The position numbers and the translations under genes were made by a program. DNA of 64,000 bases from an uncultured Lachnospiraceae bacterium (lineage in GTDB: Bacteria > Bacillota > Clostridia > Lachnospirales > Lachnospiraceae): the NCBI GenBank assembly GCA_902476265.1, contig CABSCP010000007.1, positions 70,428 to 134,427 on the forward strand, written 5' to 3'. The stretch's first letter is position 1. The number at the start of each line of letters is the position of its first letter. The notes under the pieces were generated by a model. The model did no database searches. It was not told the origin of the DNA and worked only from the letters and a program-made list of their open reading frames with translations. Shown here piece after piece: positions 18,460 to 26,710 of the stretch.

Positions 18460-18726
18460 AAGAGAAAACCGATGAGGAAGAAGAGTACTCAACACGGGAA
18501 CATCACAGAGAGCCGCAGGAGGTGGGATTGCGGTATGGGAACGTTTGACGAATGGACTTCCGAGGCTGGCCCCGAACCAACAGTAGGCGCCGGCGGGAAC
18601 CGAACCCGTTACCAATCCGGCATGTATGATAGTACATGAAATGAGTGGACTTCACAGTCAATTTGAGTGGCACCGCGATAATGACCCCATTACCGTCTCA
18701 AGCAAAAGCTTGAGGCGGTTTTTTGC
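18460..18726 (+). promoter_or_regulatory. T-box riboswitch, tryptophan specific
   Basis: The leader shows the T-box landmarks in order: AGTA of the specifier loop's 5' side, the CAGAGAG bulge region, GGTGGGATTG of the distal Stem I, the specifier GAA-TGG-A with TGG (Trp) at 18553-18555, and the T-box GAGTGGCACCGCG (18665-18677). The bulge UGGC (18668-18671) complements a GCCA acceptor end, the end expected for tRNA-Trp with discriminator G. TTGAG (18663-18667) can pair with CTCAA (18697-18701) as antiterminator against the terminator. Uncharged tRNA-Trp should allow read-through into the transporter genes. Confidence 0.92.
18693..18724 (+). terminator. T-box terminator
   Basis: CCGTCTCAAGC and GCTTGAGGCGG make an 11-bp stem (one G-U) with an AAAA loop, followed by six T. 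Its left arm overlaps the antiterminator, as in other T-box leaders. Confidence 0.92.
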
Positions 18727-18739
18727 GCGCATAAACAAA

Positions 18740-18870
18740 GCCCTGCAAAGACAGCGGAAGGAGTTTTGGAAGCTCGCTTCCAAAAACTCCTTATGCTGGA
18801 TTTATAGGGCGAGCAACGTAAGCCCACCGGCCGCGTCATCGGCCTGCAGGGCTGTCCTTTCGCAGACAGC
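18740..18870 (+). repeat. structured element between T-box terminator and trpX
   Basis: This stretch has no gene but is rich in structure. GCCCTGCA (18740-18747) pairs with TGCAGGGC (18845-18852). Inside it, AAGGAGTTTTGGAAGC (18758-18773) pairs with GCTTCCAAAAACTCCTT (18776-18792), one bulged A. GCTGTC (18851-18856) can pair either with GACAGC downstream (18865-18870) or with GACAGC upstream (18750-18755), so two folds compete. It may be a dispersed intergenic repeat or a second RNA control layer; neither is proven. Confidence 0.55.
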
Positions 18871-18940
18871 GCCTCCTCCACTCCCAACCCTTCCTTTTCT
18901 TCTTTGTTAAAATATTTTTTTCAGAAAAGGAGAACTCATA

Positions 18941-20011
18941 ATGAAAAAGAACACAATCGCAATGGCAATGGCAGTAATTTTAACCGCAGCATCCCTCATG
19001 GCAGGCTGTAGTCAGACCGCGGATACGGCGGCGGCAGCGCCGAAATCTGCGGCGGCATCTCAGGAAAATACGGAAGAAGCAGCGGCGGATCAGAAGACCT
19101 ACACGGTGGGGATTTCCCAGTTTGCAGAACACGGTTCTCTGGACAACTGCAGGGAAGGTTTCCTGGAAGGGCTGAAAGAAGCAGGGATTGAAGAAGGCGT
19201 CAATCTGAAAGTTATTTTTGACAACGCCCAGGCGGATACGGCCACCGCGGGCATGATTGCGGATAACTATGTGTCCCAAAAAGTGGATCTGATCTGTGCG
19301 ATTGCAACGCCCAGCGCCATGAGCGCTTATAATTCCTGCATGAATACGGAGATTCCCGTCATTTACACGGCGGTTTCCGATCCTCTGGCAGCCGGGCTGG
19401 CAGCGGCGGACGGCACGCCGGAAGGGAATATCAGCGGCACCGCGGATACGCTTCCGGTAGCTGCGCAGCTGAAAATGATCCGGGAGATTCTGCCCGATGC
19501 GAAAAAGATCGGGATCCTTTATACCACCAGCGAAGCGAACTCCGTCAGCACCATTGAAACCTATAAAGAGCTGGCCGGGGAATACGGATTTGAAATTGTG
19601 GATACCGGCATCAATACGCTGGCGGATGTGGATATGGCTGCTGCTGATATGGTTTCCAAAGTGGACTGCATTTCGAACTTGACGGACAATACGGTGGTTC
19701 AGGGGCTTCAGACCGTACTGGCAAAGGCGAATGCGGCAAAAATCCCGGTTTTCGGCTCCGAAGTGGAGCAGGTGAAAAATGGCTGCCTGGCATCGGAAGG
19801 GATCGACTATGTGGCCCTTGGGAAACAGACCGGCGCTATGGCTGCAAAGGTTTTAAAAGGGGAAGCGAAGGCGTCCGACCTGAATTTTGAAGTGTGTGAA
19901 GGCGCAAACCTCTATATCAATACACAGGCAGCGTCCGATCTGGGCATCGCCTTCCCGGAAAATTATGCAGCGGATGCGGCGGAAGTATTTGAAGAGATTA
20001 CAGTGGAATAA
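18941..20011 (+). CDS. trpX: TrpX-type ABC transporter substrate-binding lipoprotein
   Basis: Protein of 356 residues with a lipoprotein signal (lipobox LMAGC, Cys near 22), an Ala-rich linker and a type I periplasmic-binding fold (YTVGISQFAEHGSLDNCREGFLEGL; VIFDNAQADTATAGMIADNYV; PVIYTAVSDPLAAGL; IGILYTTSEANSV). This family (ABC_sub_bind) is the binding component of TrpXYZ-like transporters. The Trp-specific T-box directly upstream is the main reason to call tryptophan as ligand rather than another small molecule. AAAAGGAG precedes the ATG. Confidence 0.88.
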   Translation: MKKNTIAMAMAVILTAASLMAGCSQTADTAAAAPKSAAASQENTEEAAADQKTYTVGISQFAEHGSLDNCREGFLEGLKEAGIEEGVNLKVIFDNAQADTATAGMIADNYVSQKVDLICAIATPSAMSAYNSCMNTEIPVIYTAVSDPLAAGLAAADGTPEGNISGTADTLPVAAQLKMIREILPDAKKIGILYTTSEANSVSTIETYKELAGEYGFEIVDTGINTLADVDMAAADMVSKVDCISNLTDNTVVQGLQTVLAKANAAKIPVFGSEVEQVKNGCLASEGIDYVALGKQTGAMAAKVLKGEAKASDLNFEVCEGANLYINTQAASDLGIAFPENYAADAAEVFEEITVE

Positions 20012-20046
20012 AAAGGAACCGGAATAAACCGACAGGAGGCATAACA

Positions 20047-20958
20047 ATGGAACTTGTCATCAGCGTGCTGGAACAGGGCATGATTTACGGGATCATGGCG
20101 CTGGGGGTATATATCACTTATAAAATACTGGATTTCCCGGATCTGACGGTGGACGGCAGTTTCCCTTTGGGAGCGGCAGTCACGGCGGTAATGATCACCA
20201 AAGGCGCCCCGGCGCTTTTGACCCTGCCGGTGTGCTTTCTGGCAGGGGCGCTGACCGGCGTGCTCACAGGGCTGGTCCACGTAAAATTAAAGGTAAGGGA
20301 CCTGCTGTCCGGCATCATCATGATGACAGCCCTTTATACGGTAAACCTGCGCATTGCGGGCAGGGCCAACCTTCCTTTTTATAAGGAGGAAACCGTATTT
20401 GACAACGGCCTGACCAACAGAATTTTTTCAGGGGGACTTTCTTCATGGAAAACGGTTCTGGTGATGCTTGTGATCACCGTCATTGTGAAACTGCTGCTGG
20501 ATTTATATATGGAAACCGGCTCCGGCTTTCTGCTTCGGGCGGTGGGGGATAATGCGGCCATCGTCACCGCTATGGGAGAGGACCGGGGAAAGGTGAAAAT
20601 TTTAGGGCTTGCCATCGCAAACGGACTGGTTTCCCTGGGCGGATGCCTGTTCGCACAGCAGCAGCGGTGCTTTGAAATTTCGGTGGGCACGGGCACCGTG
20701 GTGGTGGGCCTTGCCAGCGTGATTATCGGCACCAGTATTTATCAGAAACTGGAAGGAAAACTGACCGGACTGCTGCCGTCCCTGCGGGTGGGAATGATCA
20801 CGGCCAGCGTGATTGCAGGCTCCGTCATCTATAAAGCCTGTGTGGCGCTGGCAATCCGGCTGGGCTTAAAATCCACGGATTTAAAGCTGATTACGGCAGT
20901 TCTTTTTTTGGTAATATTGGTTTTCAGCATGGAAAAAAAGGGGAAGAAAAATGCTTGA
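20047..20958 (+). CDS. trpY: TrpY-type ABC transporter permease
   Basis: Protein of 303 residues, almost wholly hydrophobic, with about eight to nine membrane segments. It resembles BPD_transp_2 (branched-chain amino acid/ribose type) permeases: GIMALGVYITYKILDFPDLTVDGSFPLGAA, RDLLSGIIMMTALYTVNLRIAGRAN and GLVSLGGCLFAQQQ. ACAGGAGG precedes the ATG. It lies between the binding protein and the ATPase and overlaps the latter by eight bases. Tryptophan import follows from the T-box context. Confidence 0.88.
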   Translation: MELVISVLEQGMIYGIMALGVYITYKILDFPDLTVDGSFPLGAAVTAVMITKGAPALLTLPVCFLAGALTGVLTGLVHVKLKVRDLLSGIIMMTALYTVNLRIAGRANLPFYKEETVFDNGLTNRIFSGGLSSWKTVLVMLVITVIVKLLLDLYMETGSGFLLRAVGDNAAIVTAMGEDRGKVKILGLAIANGLVSLGGCLFAQQQRCFEISVGTGTVVVGLASVIIGTSIYQKLEGKLTGLLPSLRVGMITASVIAGSVIYKACVALAIRLGLKSTDLKLITAVLFLVILVFSMEKKGKKNA

Positions 20959-21724
20959 ACTCTCTCACATCGATAAATTTTATAACCCTGGATCCGTCAG
21001 CGAAATGTGTTTGTTCCAGGATTTTAATATGTCCATTCAGGAAGGGGAATTTGTATCCGTTGTGGGAAGCAACGGTTCCGGCAAGACCTCCCTTTTAAAC
21101 TTAATCTGCGGGAGCATCGATGCGGACAGAGGCCGAATTGTGGTAAATGATGCGGACATCACCGGGAAAAAAGAATATCTCCGGCATAAAAAAATAGGCC
21201 GTGTCTATCAGAATCCGGCGGCGGGCACCTGCCCGGGCATGACCGTTCTGGAAAACATGTCCATCGCGGACCATAAGGGAAAAGGCTATGGACTGGGGCG
21301 CTGTGTGCAGAAAAAACGCGTGGAAGAGTACCGGAAGATGCTGGCAGGGCTGGGACTTGGTCTGGAGGATAAACTGGAAACAAAGGTGGGTTCCCTTTCC
21401 GGCGGGCAGCGGCAGGTGCTGGCGCTTCTGATGGCTACGATGACGCCCATCGATTTTCTTATTCTGGATGAACACACCGCGGCCCTGGATCCCAGAACCG
21501 CCGAAATGGTGATGCAGCTGACGGATAAAATTGTGCGGGAAAAGAAGATGACCACTGTCATGGTCACCCACAACCTGCGCTATGCCGTGGAATACGGAGA
21601 CCGCCTGGTGATGCTGCATCAGGGAAAAATCGTCCTGGACAAAGCAGGGGACGAAAAAAGGCAAGTGAGCACGGAAGAAATTATGGGAATTTTTAACCGA
21701 ATCAGTGTAGAATGCGGGAACTGA
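20951..21724 (+). CDS. trpZ: TrpZ-type ABC transporter ATP-binding protein
   Basis: Protein of 257 residues with Walker A GSNGSGKTS (about residue 37), Q-loop (VYQNPAAGT), signature LSGGQRQ (about 147), Walker B LLMATMTPIDFLILDEHTAALD and H-loop VTHNL. It energises uptake through the permease just upstream. Overlap with the permease gene indicates coupling. It is the last gene of the T-box operon; transcription then runs into the long palindromic element. Confidence 0.92.
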   Translation: MLELSHIDKFYNPGSVSEMCLFQDFNMSIQEGEFVSVVGSNGSGKTSLLNLICGSIDADRGRIVVNDADITGKKEYLRHKKIGRVYQNPAAGTCPGMTVLENMSIADHKGKGYGLGRCVQKKRVEEYRKMLAGLGLGLEDKLETKVGSLSGGQRQVLALLMATMTPIDFLILDEHTAALDPRTAEMVMQLTDKIVREKKMTTVMVTHNLRYAVEYGDRLVMLHQGKIVLDKAGDEKRQVSTEEIMGIFNRISVECGN

Positions 21725-21738
21725 ACTTTTTTCAGAAT

Positions 21739-22083
21739 CAGGATAACCGCATCAGACGGGCTGCACTCTCCAGTCCCGGCGGCGCCGGATGCGGCAGCGA
21801 TCAGCGTCTGCAGGCAGCGGTGTGTTTTTCTGTGACTTATCCTATATGGCTTAGAAATACTCCCGCAACCAGACGGCTTTTTGCCGTCGGACAGAAGTTG
21901 TTTGAACAAAGTGAGTTTCTTCTGTCCGGCGGCAGTTCAAAAGCCGACTGACTGCGGCTAGTATTTCTTGACGGATGGGATCGGAACAGAAAAATATACT
22001 GCTGCCTGCAGACGTTGATCGCTGTCGCAGAGGACGCCGCCGCCGGGACTGAAGAGTGTAGCCCGTCTGATGCGGTTATCCTG
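21739..22083 (+). repeat. 345-bp long palindromic intergenic element
   Basis: The stretch from CAGGATAACCGC (21739-21750) to GCGGTTATCCTG (22072-22083) is a single imperfect palindrome with arms of about 130 bases and roughly 85% complementarity. Nested inside are AGAAATACT/AGTATTTCT (21853-21861, 21960-21968) and a 16-bp stem TGCCGTCGGACAGAAG/CTTCTGTCCGGCGGCA (21882-21897, 21919-21934) closed by TTGTTTGAACAA. Most arm differences that I checked would be G-U pairs in plus-strand RNA. No protein gene is supported here. It follows the trpXYZ operon and precedes an Rpn-type nuclease gene. It may be a mobile palindromic repeat or a structured RNA. Confidence 0.85.
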
Positions 22084-22104
22084 TGTACTACCATAAACGA
22101 TTCA

Positions 22105-22133
22105 TTGCATTTTTCTTTCTTTTATGCTATATT
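22105..22133 (+). promoter_or_regulatory. promoter upstream of the Rpn-like gene
   Basis: TTGCAT (22105-22110), 17-base spacer ending TGC, TATATT (22128-22133). It directly follows the palindromic element. Confidence 0.6.
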
Positions 22134-22252
22134 CAATTTACTTCCAGTCACCGGCAGCATTCTGACTGTCACCCTGGAGTACGAATCTGCAGCTTTTCGC
22201 TGACGGCCTTTCGCCGGTAACCCCTGTTTCTTCGTTTGTTATATCAGGAAGA

Positions 22253-22282
22253 TTGCCTGTCGATGCTTTTTTCTGGTATAAT
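22253..22282 (+). promoter_or_regulatory. second promoter close to the Rpn-like gene
   Basis: TTGCCT (22253-22258), 18-base spacer, TGG-TATAAT with -10 at 22277-22282. The start codon is only 15 bases further, so the leader would be very short. Confidence 0.5.
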
Positions 22283-22297
22283 AAGAAAGGAAGTATT

Positions 22298-23302
22298 ATG
22301 CAAAAGAATAAGAGAAATGCGCGACATCATTCCTCCCGGAGGCCTGACAGCAAGGTGAATCGGGAGCACAAGGACCGGCTTTTCCGACTCCTCTTCAGCA
22401 GCAGAGAGGAATTGCTGCAGCTTTACAATGCTGTACGGGGTAGTGACTACACAAATCCCGAAGACCTTGAAATTACCACCATAGATAACACGATCTATAT
22501 GACGATGAAAAATGATGTTTCTTTTCTCATTGACAATGTTTTGAACCTGTATGAACATCAGGCCAGTTTTAACCCCAACATGGGATTTCGGGGGTTCCTT
22601 TATCTGGCCGACTCATACAGAAAATATGTAAAGACCAGACAGCTCGACATTTACAGCAGTTCGCCCATAAAACTGCCGCTCCCCCAGTATATTGTATTTT
22701 ACAACGGACTGCAGAAACAGCCGGACCGGATGGAACTGCATCTGACCGACCTTTTTGAAAAGTCCGACGGTCTGGCGCCCTGTGTAGAGGTGACGGCAAC
22801 GATGCTCAACATCAACCGTGGCCATAACCGGGCGCTCATGGAAAAATGCCGGACTCTTTGGGAGTATGCGGAATTTATCGGCAGAATCCGGGAGAACATG
22901 AACCACGGCCTTTCTCTGGAAGATGCCGTGGACGATGCTGTGGAAAGCTGTATTCGGGACAATATTCTTTCTGTTTTTTTAAAGGCGCATCGCGCGGAGG
23001 TGAAGGAAATTATGCTGACGGAATATGATGAAAAATTCCATATTGCACAGGAGAAAAGGATCAGCAGAGAAAAAGGCAGAGAGGAAGGCAGGGCAGAGGG
23101 CCTCGAACAGGGATTAACTCAGGGAGTGGCCAGAGGCGTTGCCCAATCTGTCCTTCAGCTGCTGGAAGATATTTCAGAAGTTCCGGAAGAACTTCAGAAT
23201 AAGATTCTGCAGGAAGCGAATACGGAAATTCTGCGCCAATGGCTCAAAGCAGCCGCAAAAGCGGCATCCATTCAGGAATTCCGGGAACTTGCCGGCTTAT
23301 AA
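22298..23302 (+). CDS. Rpn-family / PD-(D/E)XK nuclease-type putative transposase
   Basis: Protein of 334 residues; start MQKNKRNARHH follows AAGGAAG. N-terminal part (DRLFRLLFSSREELLQLYNAVRGSDY, MTMKNDVSFLID, EHQASFNPNMGFRGFLYLADSYRKYV, LPLPQYIVFYNG) matches the recombination-promoting nuclease/transposase family common in gut Clostridia, where the acidic and Gln residues belong to a PD-(D/E)XK core. The C-terminus carries the typical Glu-Gly repeat EKGREEGRAEGLEQGLTQG followed by a helical tail. These genes move by uncertain means; several copies per genome are usual. The neighbouring long palindrome is a possible substrate (inference). Confidence 0.85.
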   Translation: MQKNKRNARHHSSRRPDSKVNREHKDRLFRLLFSSREELLQLYNAVRGSDYTNPEDLEITTIDNTIYMTMKNDVSFLIDNVLNLYEHQASFNPNMGFRGFLYLADSYRKYVKTRQLDIYSSSPIKLPLPQYIVFYNGLQKQPDRMELHLTDLFEKSDGLAPCVEVTATMLNINRGHNRALMEKCRTLWEYAEFIGRIRENMNHGLSLEDAVDDAVESCIRDNILSVFLKAHRAEVKEIMLTEYDEKFHIAQEKRISREKGREEGRAEGLEQGLTQGVARGVAQSVLQLLEDISEVPEELQNKILQEANTEILRQWLKAAAKAASIQEFRELAGL

Positions 23303-23479
23303 AAGGGGCAGGACCGGTTAAACGTGTTTTTCTGCCTGCTATTTGCACAACAACATTTAAGGAGATTATTCTCAGGATCTTTTCCGGCAGTTCTGCCGGA
23401 GGATGCAGGTTTTCTGCCTGTATGGATTCCGAAGTTTAGAGCATTTGCCCTGTGATTTTTGGAGAGGATCGGAGGGTGT

Positions 23480-24211
23480 ATGGAATATTTGATGTCCTGG
23501 TATTGGGACAAAGGGCATTTTCGCGAGAAGAATGAAGATTCTTTTTCTATGCAGAAGGTGCGGATGCGGCATAAGGAGGCCGCGTTTCTGATCGTCTGTG
23601 ACGGCATCGGCGGACTGCCGGAGGGAGAAACGGCCGGCGGCTTTGTAACGGAACGGATGACGGAATGGTTTTATAAGGAAGGAATTTTGGAAATGCGCGG
23701 CGTATTCTGGAGGAGGAAAACGGCGGACAGCGCGATTTTTGCACTTTCCCAAATCCAGCAGAAAATAGAATGCTGTGAAAGGGCGGAGGAAATTTGCTGT
23801 GGCACGACCTGCACGCTGGCGCTGGTAAAAGGCGGTCGGTTTATCGTGCTGCATAGCGGGGACAGCAGGGCTTATCTGATCGGAAAGCGGGAAAAACTGC
23901 TCACCTGTGATCACCGCCGGGGAGGAGCCCTGATACGCTGTATGGGCGCATTCGGGTTTCAGCCGCCGGATAAGATCAGAGGACGTTTGAAAAAAGGGGA
24001 AGCACTGCTGTTATGTACGGACGGATTCTGCCGGCTGGCGCCGGAAGGATTTTGGAAAGGCTGCCTTTTGGCGGAAGAGAAGGATCCGGGCCTTTTTTAT
24101 AAAAGACTGAAAGGAGCGGGAAGTTTTCTGGCCTCCCAGGGAGAAAAGGATAACATGACGGCTCTCCTTTTGGTCAGGGGAAAAGGAGGAGGTCTGTATG
24201 AAAGCGCATGA
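23480..24211 (+). CDS. PP2C-family Ser/Thr phosphatase
   Basis: Protein of 243 residues; start MEYLMSWYWD follows CGGAGGG. PP2C motifs are visible: REKNEDSF, CDGIGGLPEGE, CGTTCTLALV, HSGDSRAYLIG and EKDNMTALLLV, which hold the metal-binding Asp residues. It should remove phosphate from substrates of the kinase whose gene overlaps its end by 14 bases. It is somewhat divergent from PrpC/Stp1: TCDHRRGGALIRCMGAFGF replaces the usual flap region. Cytoplasmic; no membrane segment. This pair lies outside the rlmN-cpgA cell-division cluster where the standard prpC-prkC pair is found, so it is probably a second system. Confidence 0.87.
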   Translation: MEYLMSWYWDKGHFREKNEDSFSMQKVRMRHKEAAFLIVCDGIGGLPEGETAGGFVTERMTEWFYKEGILEMRGVFWRRKTADSAIFALSQIQQKIECCERAEEICCGTTCTLALVKGGRFIVLHSGDSRAYLIGKREKLLTCDHRRGGALIRCMGAFGFQPPDKIRGRLKKGEALLLCTDGFCRLAPEGFWKGCLLAEEKDPGLFYKRLKGAGSFLASQGEKDNMTALLLVRGKGGGLYESA

Positions 24212-25544
24212 GGATAGCAATGAGCGCATCATCGGGGAGAAATATGAGATCTGCGGCGAACTGGGACAGGGCGGCGGCGGACAGGTTTTCCGGGTATATG
24301 ACAAAAGGCTGGATCAGTTCTGGGCTGCCAAACGGGTGGGGAAAAACAGTTCCCGTCTGGAAGAGAGGATGCTCACAAAGGCAGCAGGAAGTGCATTTCC
24401 CCGCATTGTGGATGTAGTGGAAGAGGAGAACTGCCGTTATCTGATCATGGATTGGATCGATGGGGAAACGCTGGAGGAAAAGCTTAAACGGACAGGCGCT
24501 TTTTCAGCAAAAGAAGCCCTGCAAATCGGAATCGGGATCTGTGATGCGATCGGCGCGCTTCATAAAATGCAGCCGCCCTTTGTTTACCTGGACTGCAAAC
24601 CTTCTAATATTATGACGGACCGGGAAGGGAAACTCTGGCTGATCGATTTTGGCAGCGCCGCAGTCCTGGGAGAGACGGAGGCCGTGCCGATTGCTGTGAG
24701 TCCCGGTTTTGCAGCCCCGGAACTGTTTGGAGCAAAGGAGGACAGAAGAGCCGATGTGCGCACGGATGTATTCGGACTTGGCAGAACGCTGTATGCACTT
24801 CTTTCCGCCTGTAATCCCGCAAAACCGCCCTATACAGCGATTCGGTTAAAGGACTGTCGGCCGGACATTCCCCGGAAACTGGCCGCTGTTGTGGAAAAGT
24901 GTATGGAAGAAAAGCCAGAGCGCCGTTTTCAGACAATGGACGGCGTAAAAGCGGTTCTGCAGGAACAGCTGGAAGATCTGAAAAAGAACCTGTTTTGCAG
25001 GATGCTGCATCCGCTTTTCTTCTGGCTGCTTTTGATGCTTGCCGTTTGGCAGTGCCTGATCTTTTACCGGGATGTTTCGGCAGGGTTCTTAAACGTAAAA
25101 AATGCGCTGGCAAAACTTTTTCTGACGGCGATGTTTATAGAGGCAGCTTCCCTGTGGCGGTATTTCTGCAAAAAGACAGGCCCGGGACGCGCCGCTTTTG
25201 AACCGCTGCAAAGCGTGATGCGCACGGAGAAGAAGGCAGGACGATGGCTGATCGCTTTTTGGATCGGACTGCTGCTGGCACTTCCGGCGGAAGTTCCTGT
25301 AGCAGCGAAGGAGACAGTGGCAGCCAAAATACTTCCGGTTATTCTGCGGGATGATAAGATGCGGAAACTGCTGGTGAAAAAGGATGCTGTTTTACAGAGC
25401 GGAGAAAGGCTTTATCTGGAGCTGGACCCGGCGCTGTTTGAACAGGGGCGGGAACTGGAGATTTATATGACTGCAAAATCGGCGGATGGCAGGGAAATTT
25501 ATGAATATGTGTTGCGCTACTGTCCTATGGGAGAGAGCGAATGA
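24198..25544 (+). CDS. membrane Ser/Thr protein kinase (Hanks type)
   Basis: Protein of 448 residues. Kinase domain (about 12-265): glycine loop GELGQGGGGQVFRV, lysine in FWAAKRVG, catalytic loop VYLDCKPSNIM, DFGSAA, and CNPAKPPY/ERRF of the C-lobe. The catalytic loop reads YLD where HRD is usual, yet Asp, Lys and Asn are kept, so it is a non-RD kinase that need not depend on activation-loop phosphorylation. Two to three hydrophobic helices follow (about 275-380) and a short C-terminal extracellular beta domain (about 385-448). No PASTA repeats. It overlaps the phosphatase gene; the two form a reversible phosphorylation module. Confidence 0.88.
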   Translation: MKAHEDSNERIIGEKYEICGELGQGGGGQVFRVYDKRLDQFWAAKRVGKNSSRLEERMLTKAAGSAFPRIVDVVEEENCRYLIMDWIDGETLEEKLKRTGAFSAKEALQIGIGICDAIGALHKMQPPFVYLDCKPSNIMTDREGKLWLIDFGSAAVLGETEAVPIAVSPGFAAPELFGAKEDRRADVRTDVFGLGRTLYALLSACNPAKPPYTAIRLKDCRPDIPRKLAAVVEKCMEEKPERRFQTMDGVKAVLQEQLEDLKKNLFCRMLHPLFFWLLLMLAVWQCLIFYRDVSAGFLNVKNALAKLFLTAMFIEAASLWRYFCKKTGPGRAAFEPLQSVMRTEKKAGRWLIAFWIGLLLALPAEVPVAAKETVAAKILPVILRDDKMRKLLVKKDAVLQSGERLYLELDPALFEQGRELEIYMTAKSADGREIYEYVLRYCPMGESE

Positions 25545-25581
25545 AGCGGTACATGCAGCCCGAACGAGGTCTATAAAGCGA

Positions 25582-25610
25582 TTGCACCCCTTTTCAGATT
25601 GTGATACACT
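25582..25610 (+). promoter_or_regulatory. promoter of ispG-polC
   Basis: TTGCAC (25582-25587), 17-base spacer ending TGA, TACACT (25605-25610); an extended -10 promoter 34 bases before ispG. Confidence 0.65.
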
Positions 25611-25643
25611 TTCTATAAATGACAGGACAGGGAGGGTATCATA

Positions 25644-26702
25644 ATGCATAGAGACCATACACGGATCGTAAAAATCGGCGACAGACTGATTGGGGGAGGC
25701 AATCCCATTCTGATTCAGTCCATGACCAACACGCCTACGGAAGATGTGGAAAAAACAGTGGCGCAGATCCACAGGCTGGAGGCGGTAGGCTGTGAGATCG
25801 TGCGCTGTACCGTGCCCAATGAATCGGCGGCCAAAGCGCTTGCCGAGATTAAGAAACAGATTTCCATTCCGTTGGTTGCGGATATTCATTTTGACTATAA
25901 AATGGCAATTGCCGCCATGGAAAACGGAGCGGATAAAATCAGGATCAATCCCGGCAATATCGGCGGGAAGGATAAAGTGGCCGCTGTGGTGAAGGTGGCA
26001 AAGGAACGGGATATTCCCATCCGCGTGGGCGTTAACAGTGGTTCCCTGGAGCGGGAACTGGTGGAAAAATACGGCGGTGTGACCGCGGAAGGAATCGTGG
26101 AAAGCGCGTTGGATAAGGTGCATATGATCGAGGATCTGGATTATCAGAATCTGGTCATCAGCATAAAGTCTTCCGATGTGATGATGTGCGTAAAAGCCCA
26201 TGAACTGCTGGCGGATCAGACAGATTATCCGCTTCATGTGGGCATTACGGAGTCGGGCACCCTGATTTCGGGCAATATCAAGTCAGGCATCGGTCTGGGA
26301 CTGATTTTAAACCAGGGGATCGGCGATACTATCCGCGTATCGCTCACCGGAGATGTGACGGAAGAGGTGAAATCGGCGAAAATTATTCTGCGCACGCTGG
26401 GGCTGAGAAAGGGCGGCATTGAAGTGGTCAGCTGCCCCACCTGCGGCAGGACAAAGATTGACCAGATCAGCCTTGCGAACCAGGTGGAGACACTGGCGGC
26501 AGAGTTTCCCCATCTGAATTTGAAGGTGGCTGTGATGGGATGTGCGGTAAACGGCCCCGGAGAAGCAAAAGAAGCCGATCTGGGAATCGCCGGAGGAATC
26601 GGAGAGGGCCTTTTAATCAAAAAGGGCGAAATCATCCGCAAGGTGCCGGAGGCAGAATTTCTTTCGACCCTGCGGTATGAATTGGAACACTGGAAGGAAT
26701 AA
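25644..26702 (+). CDS. ispG: 4-hydroxy-3-methylbut-2-enyl diphosphate synthase (flavodoxin)
   Basis: Protein of 352 residues, the short bacterial form. It converts MEcPP to HMBPP in the MEP isoprenoid pathway using a [4Fe-4S] cluster. The TIM barrel starts IVKIGDRLIGGGNPILIQSMTNTPTEDV and holds VRCTVPNESAAKAL, VADIHFDYKMAI and RINPGNIGG. The cluster ligands are Cys264 and Cys267 (CPTCGR) and Cys300 (GCAVNGPGEA), with the conserved Glu just after. GGGAGGG precedes the ATG. In many Clostridia dxr-rseP-ispG-polC form one string; here polC follows by eight bases but the upstream genes are kinase and phosphatase. Confidence 0.97.
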   Translation: MHRDHTRIVKIGDRLIGGGNPILIQSMTNTPTEDVEKTVAQIHRLEAVGCEIVRCTVPNESAAKALAEIKKQISIPLVADIHFDYKMAIAAMENGADKIRINPGNIGGKDKVAAVVKVAKERDIPIRVGVNSGSLERELVEKYGGVTAEGIVESALDKVHMIEDLDYQNLVISIKSSDVMMCVKAHELLADQTDYPLHVGITESGTLISGNIKSGIGLGLILNQGIGDTIRVSLTGDVTEEVKSAKIILRTLGLRKGGIEVVSCPTCGRTKIDQISLANQVETLAAEFPHLNLKVAVMGCAVNGPGEAKEADLGIAGGIGEGLLIKKGEIIRKVPEAEFLSTLRYELEHWKE

Positions 26703-26710
26703 ATCAGGAC

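Noticed and set aside
18626..18910. Open frame across the T-box leader
   Set aside because: It runs through the T-box, terminator and hairpins; no ribosome site and no protein-like sequence.
21712..22203. Short open frames inside the long palindrome
   Set aside because: Frames on both strands mirror each other because of the inverted repeat; no codon bias or family match.
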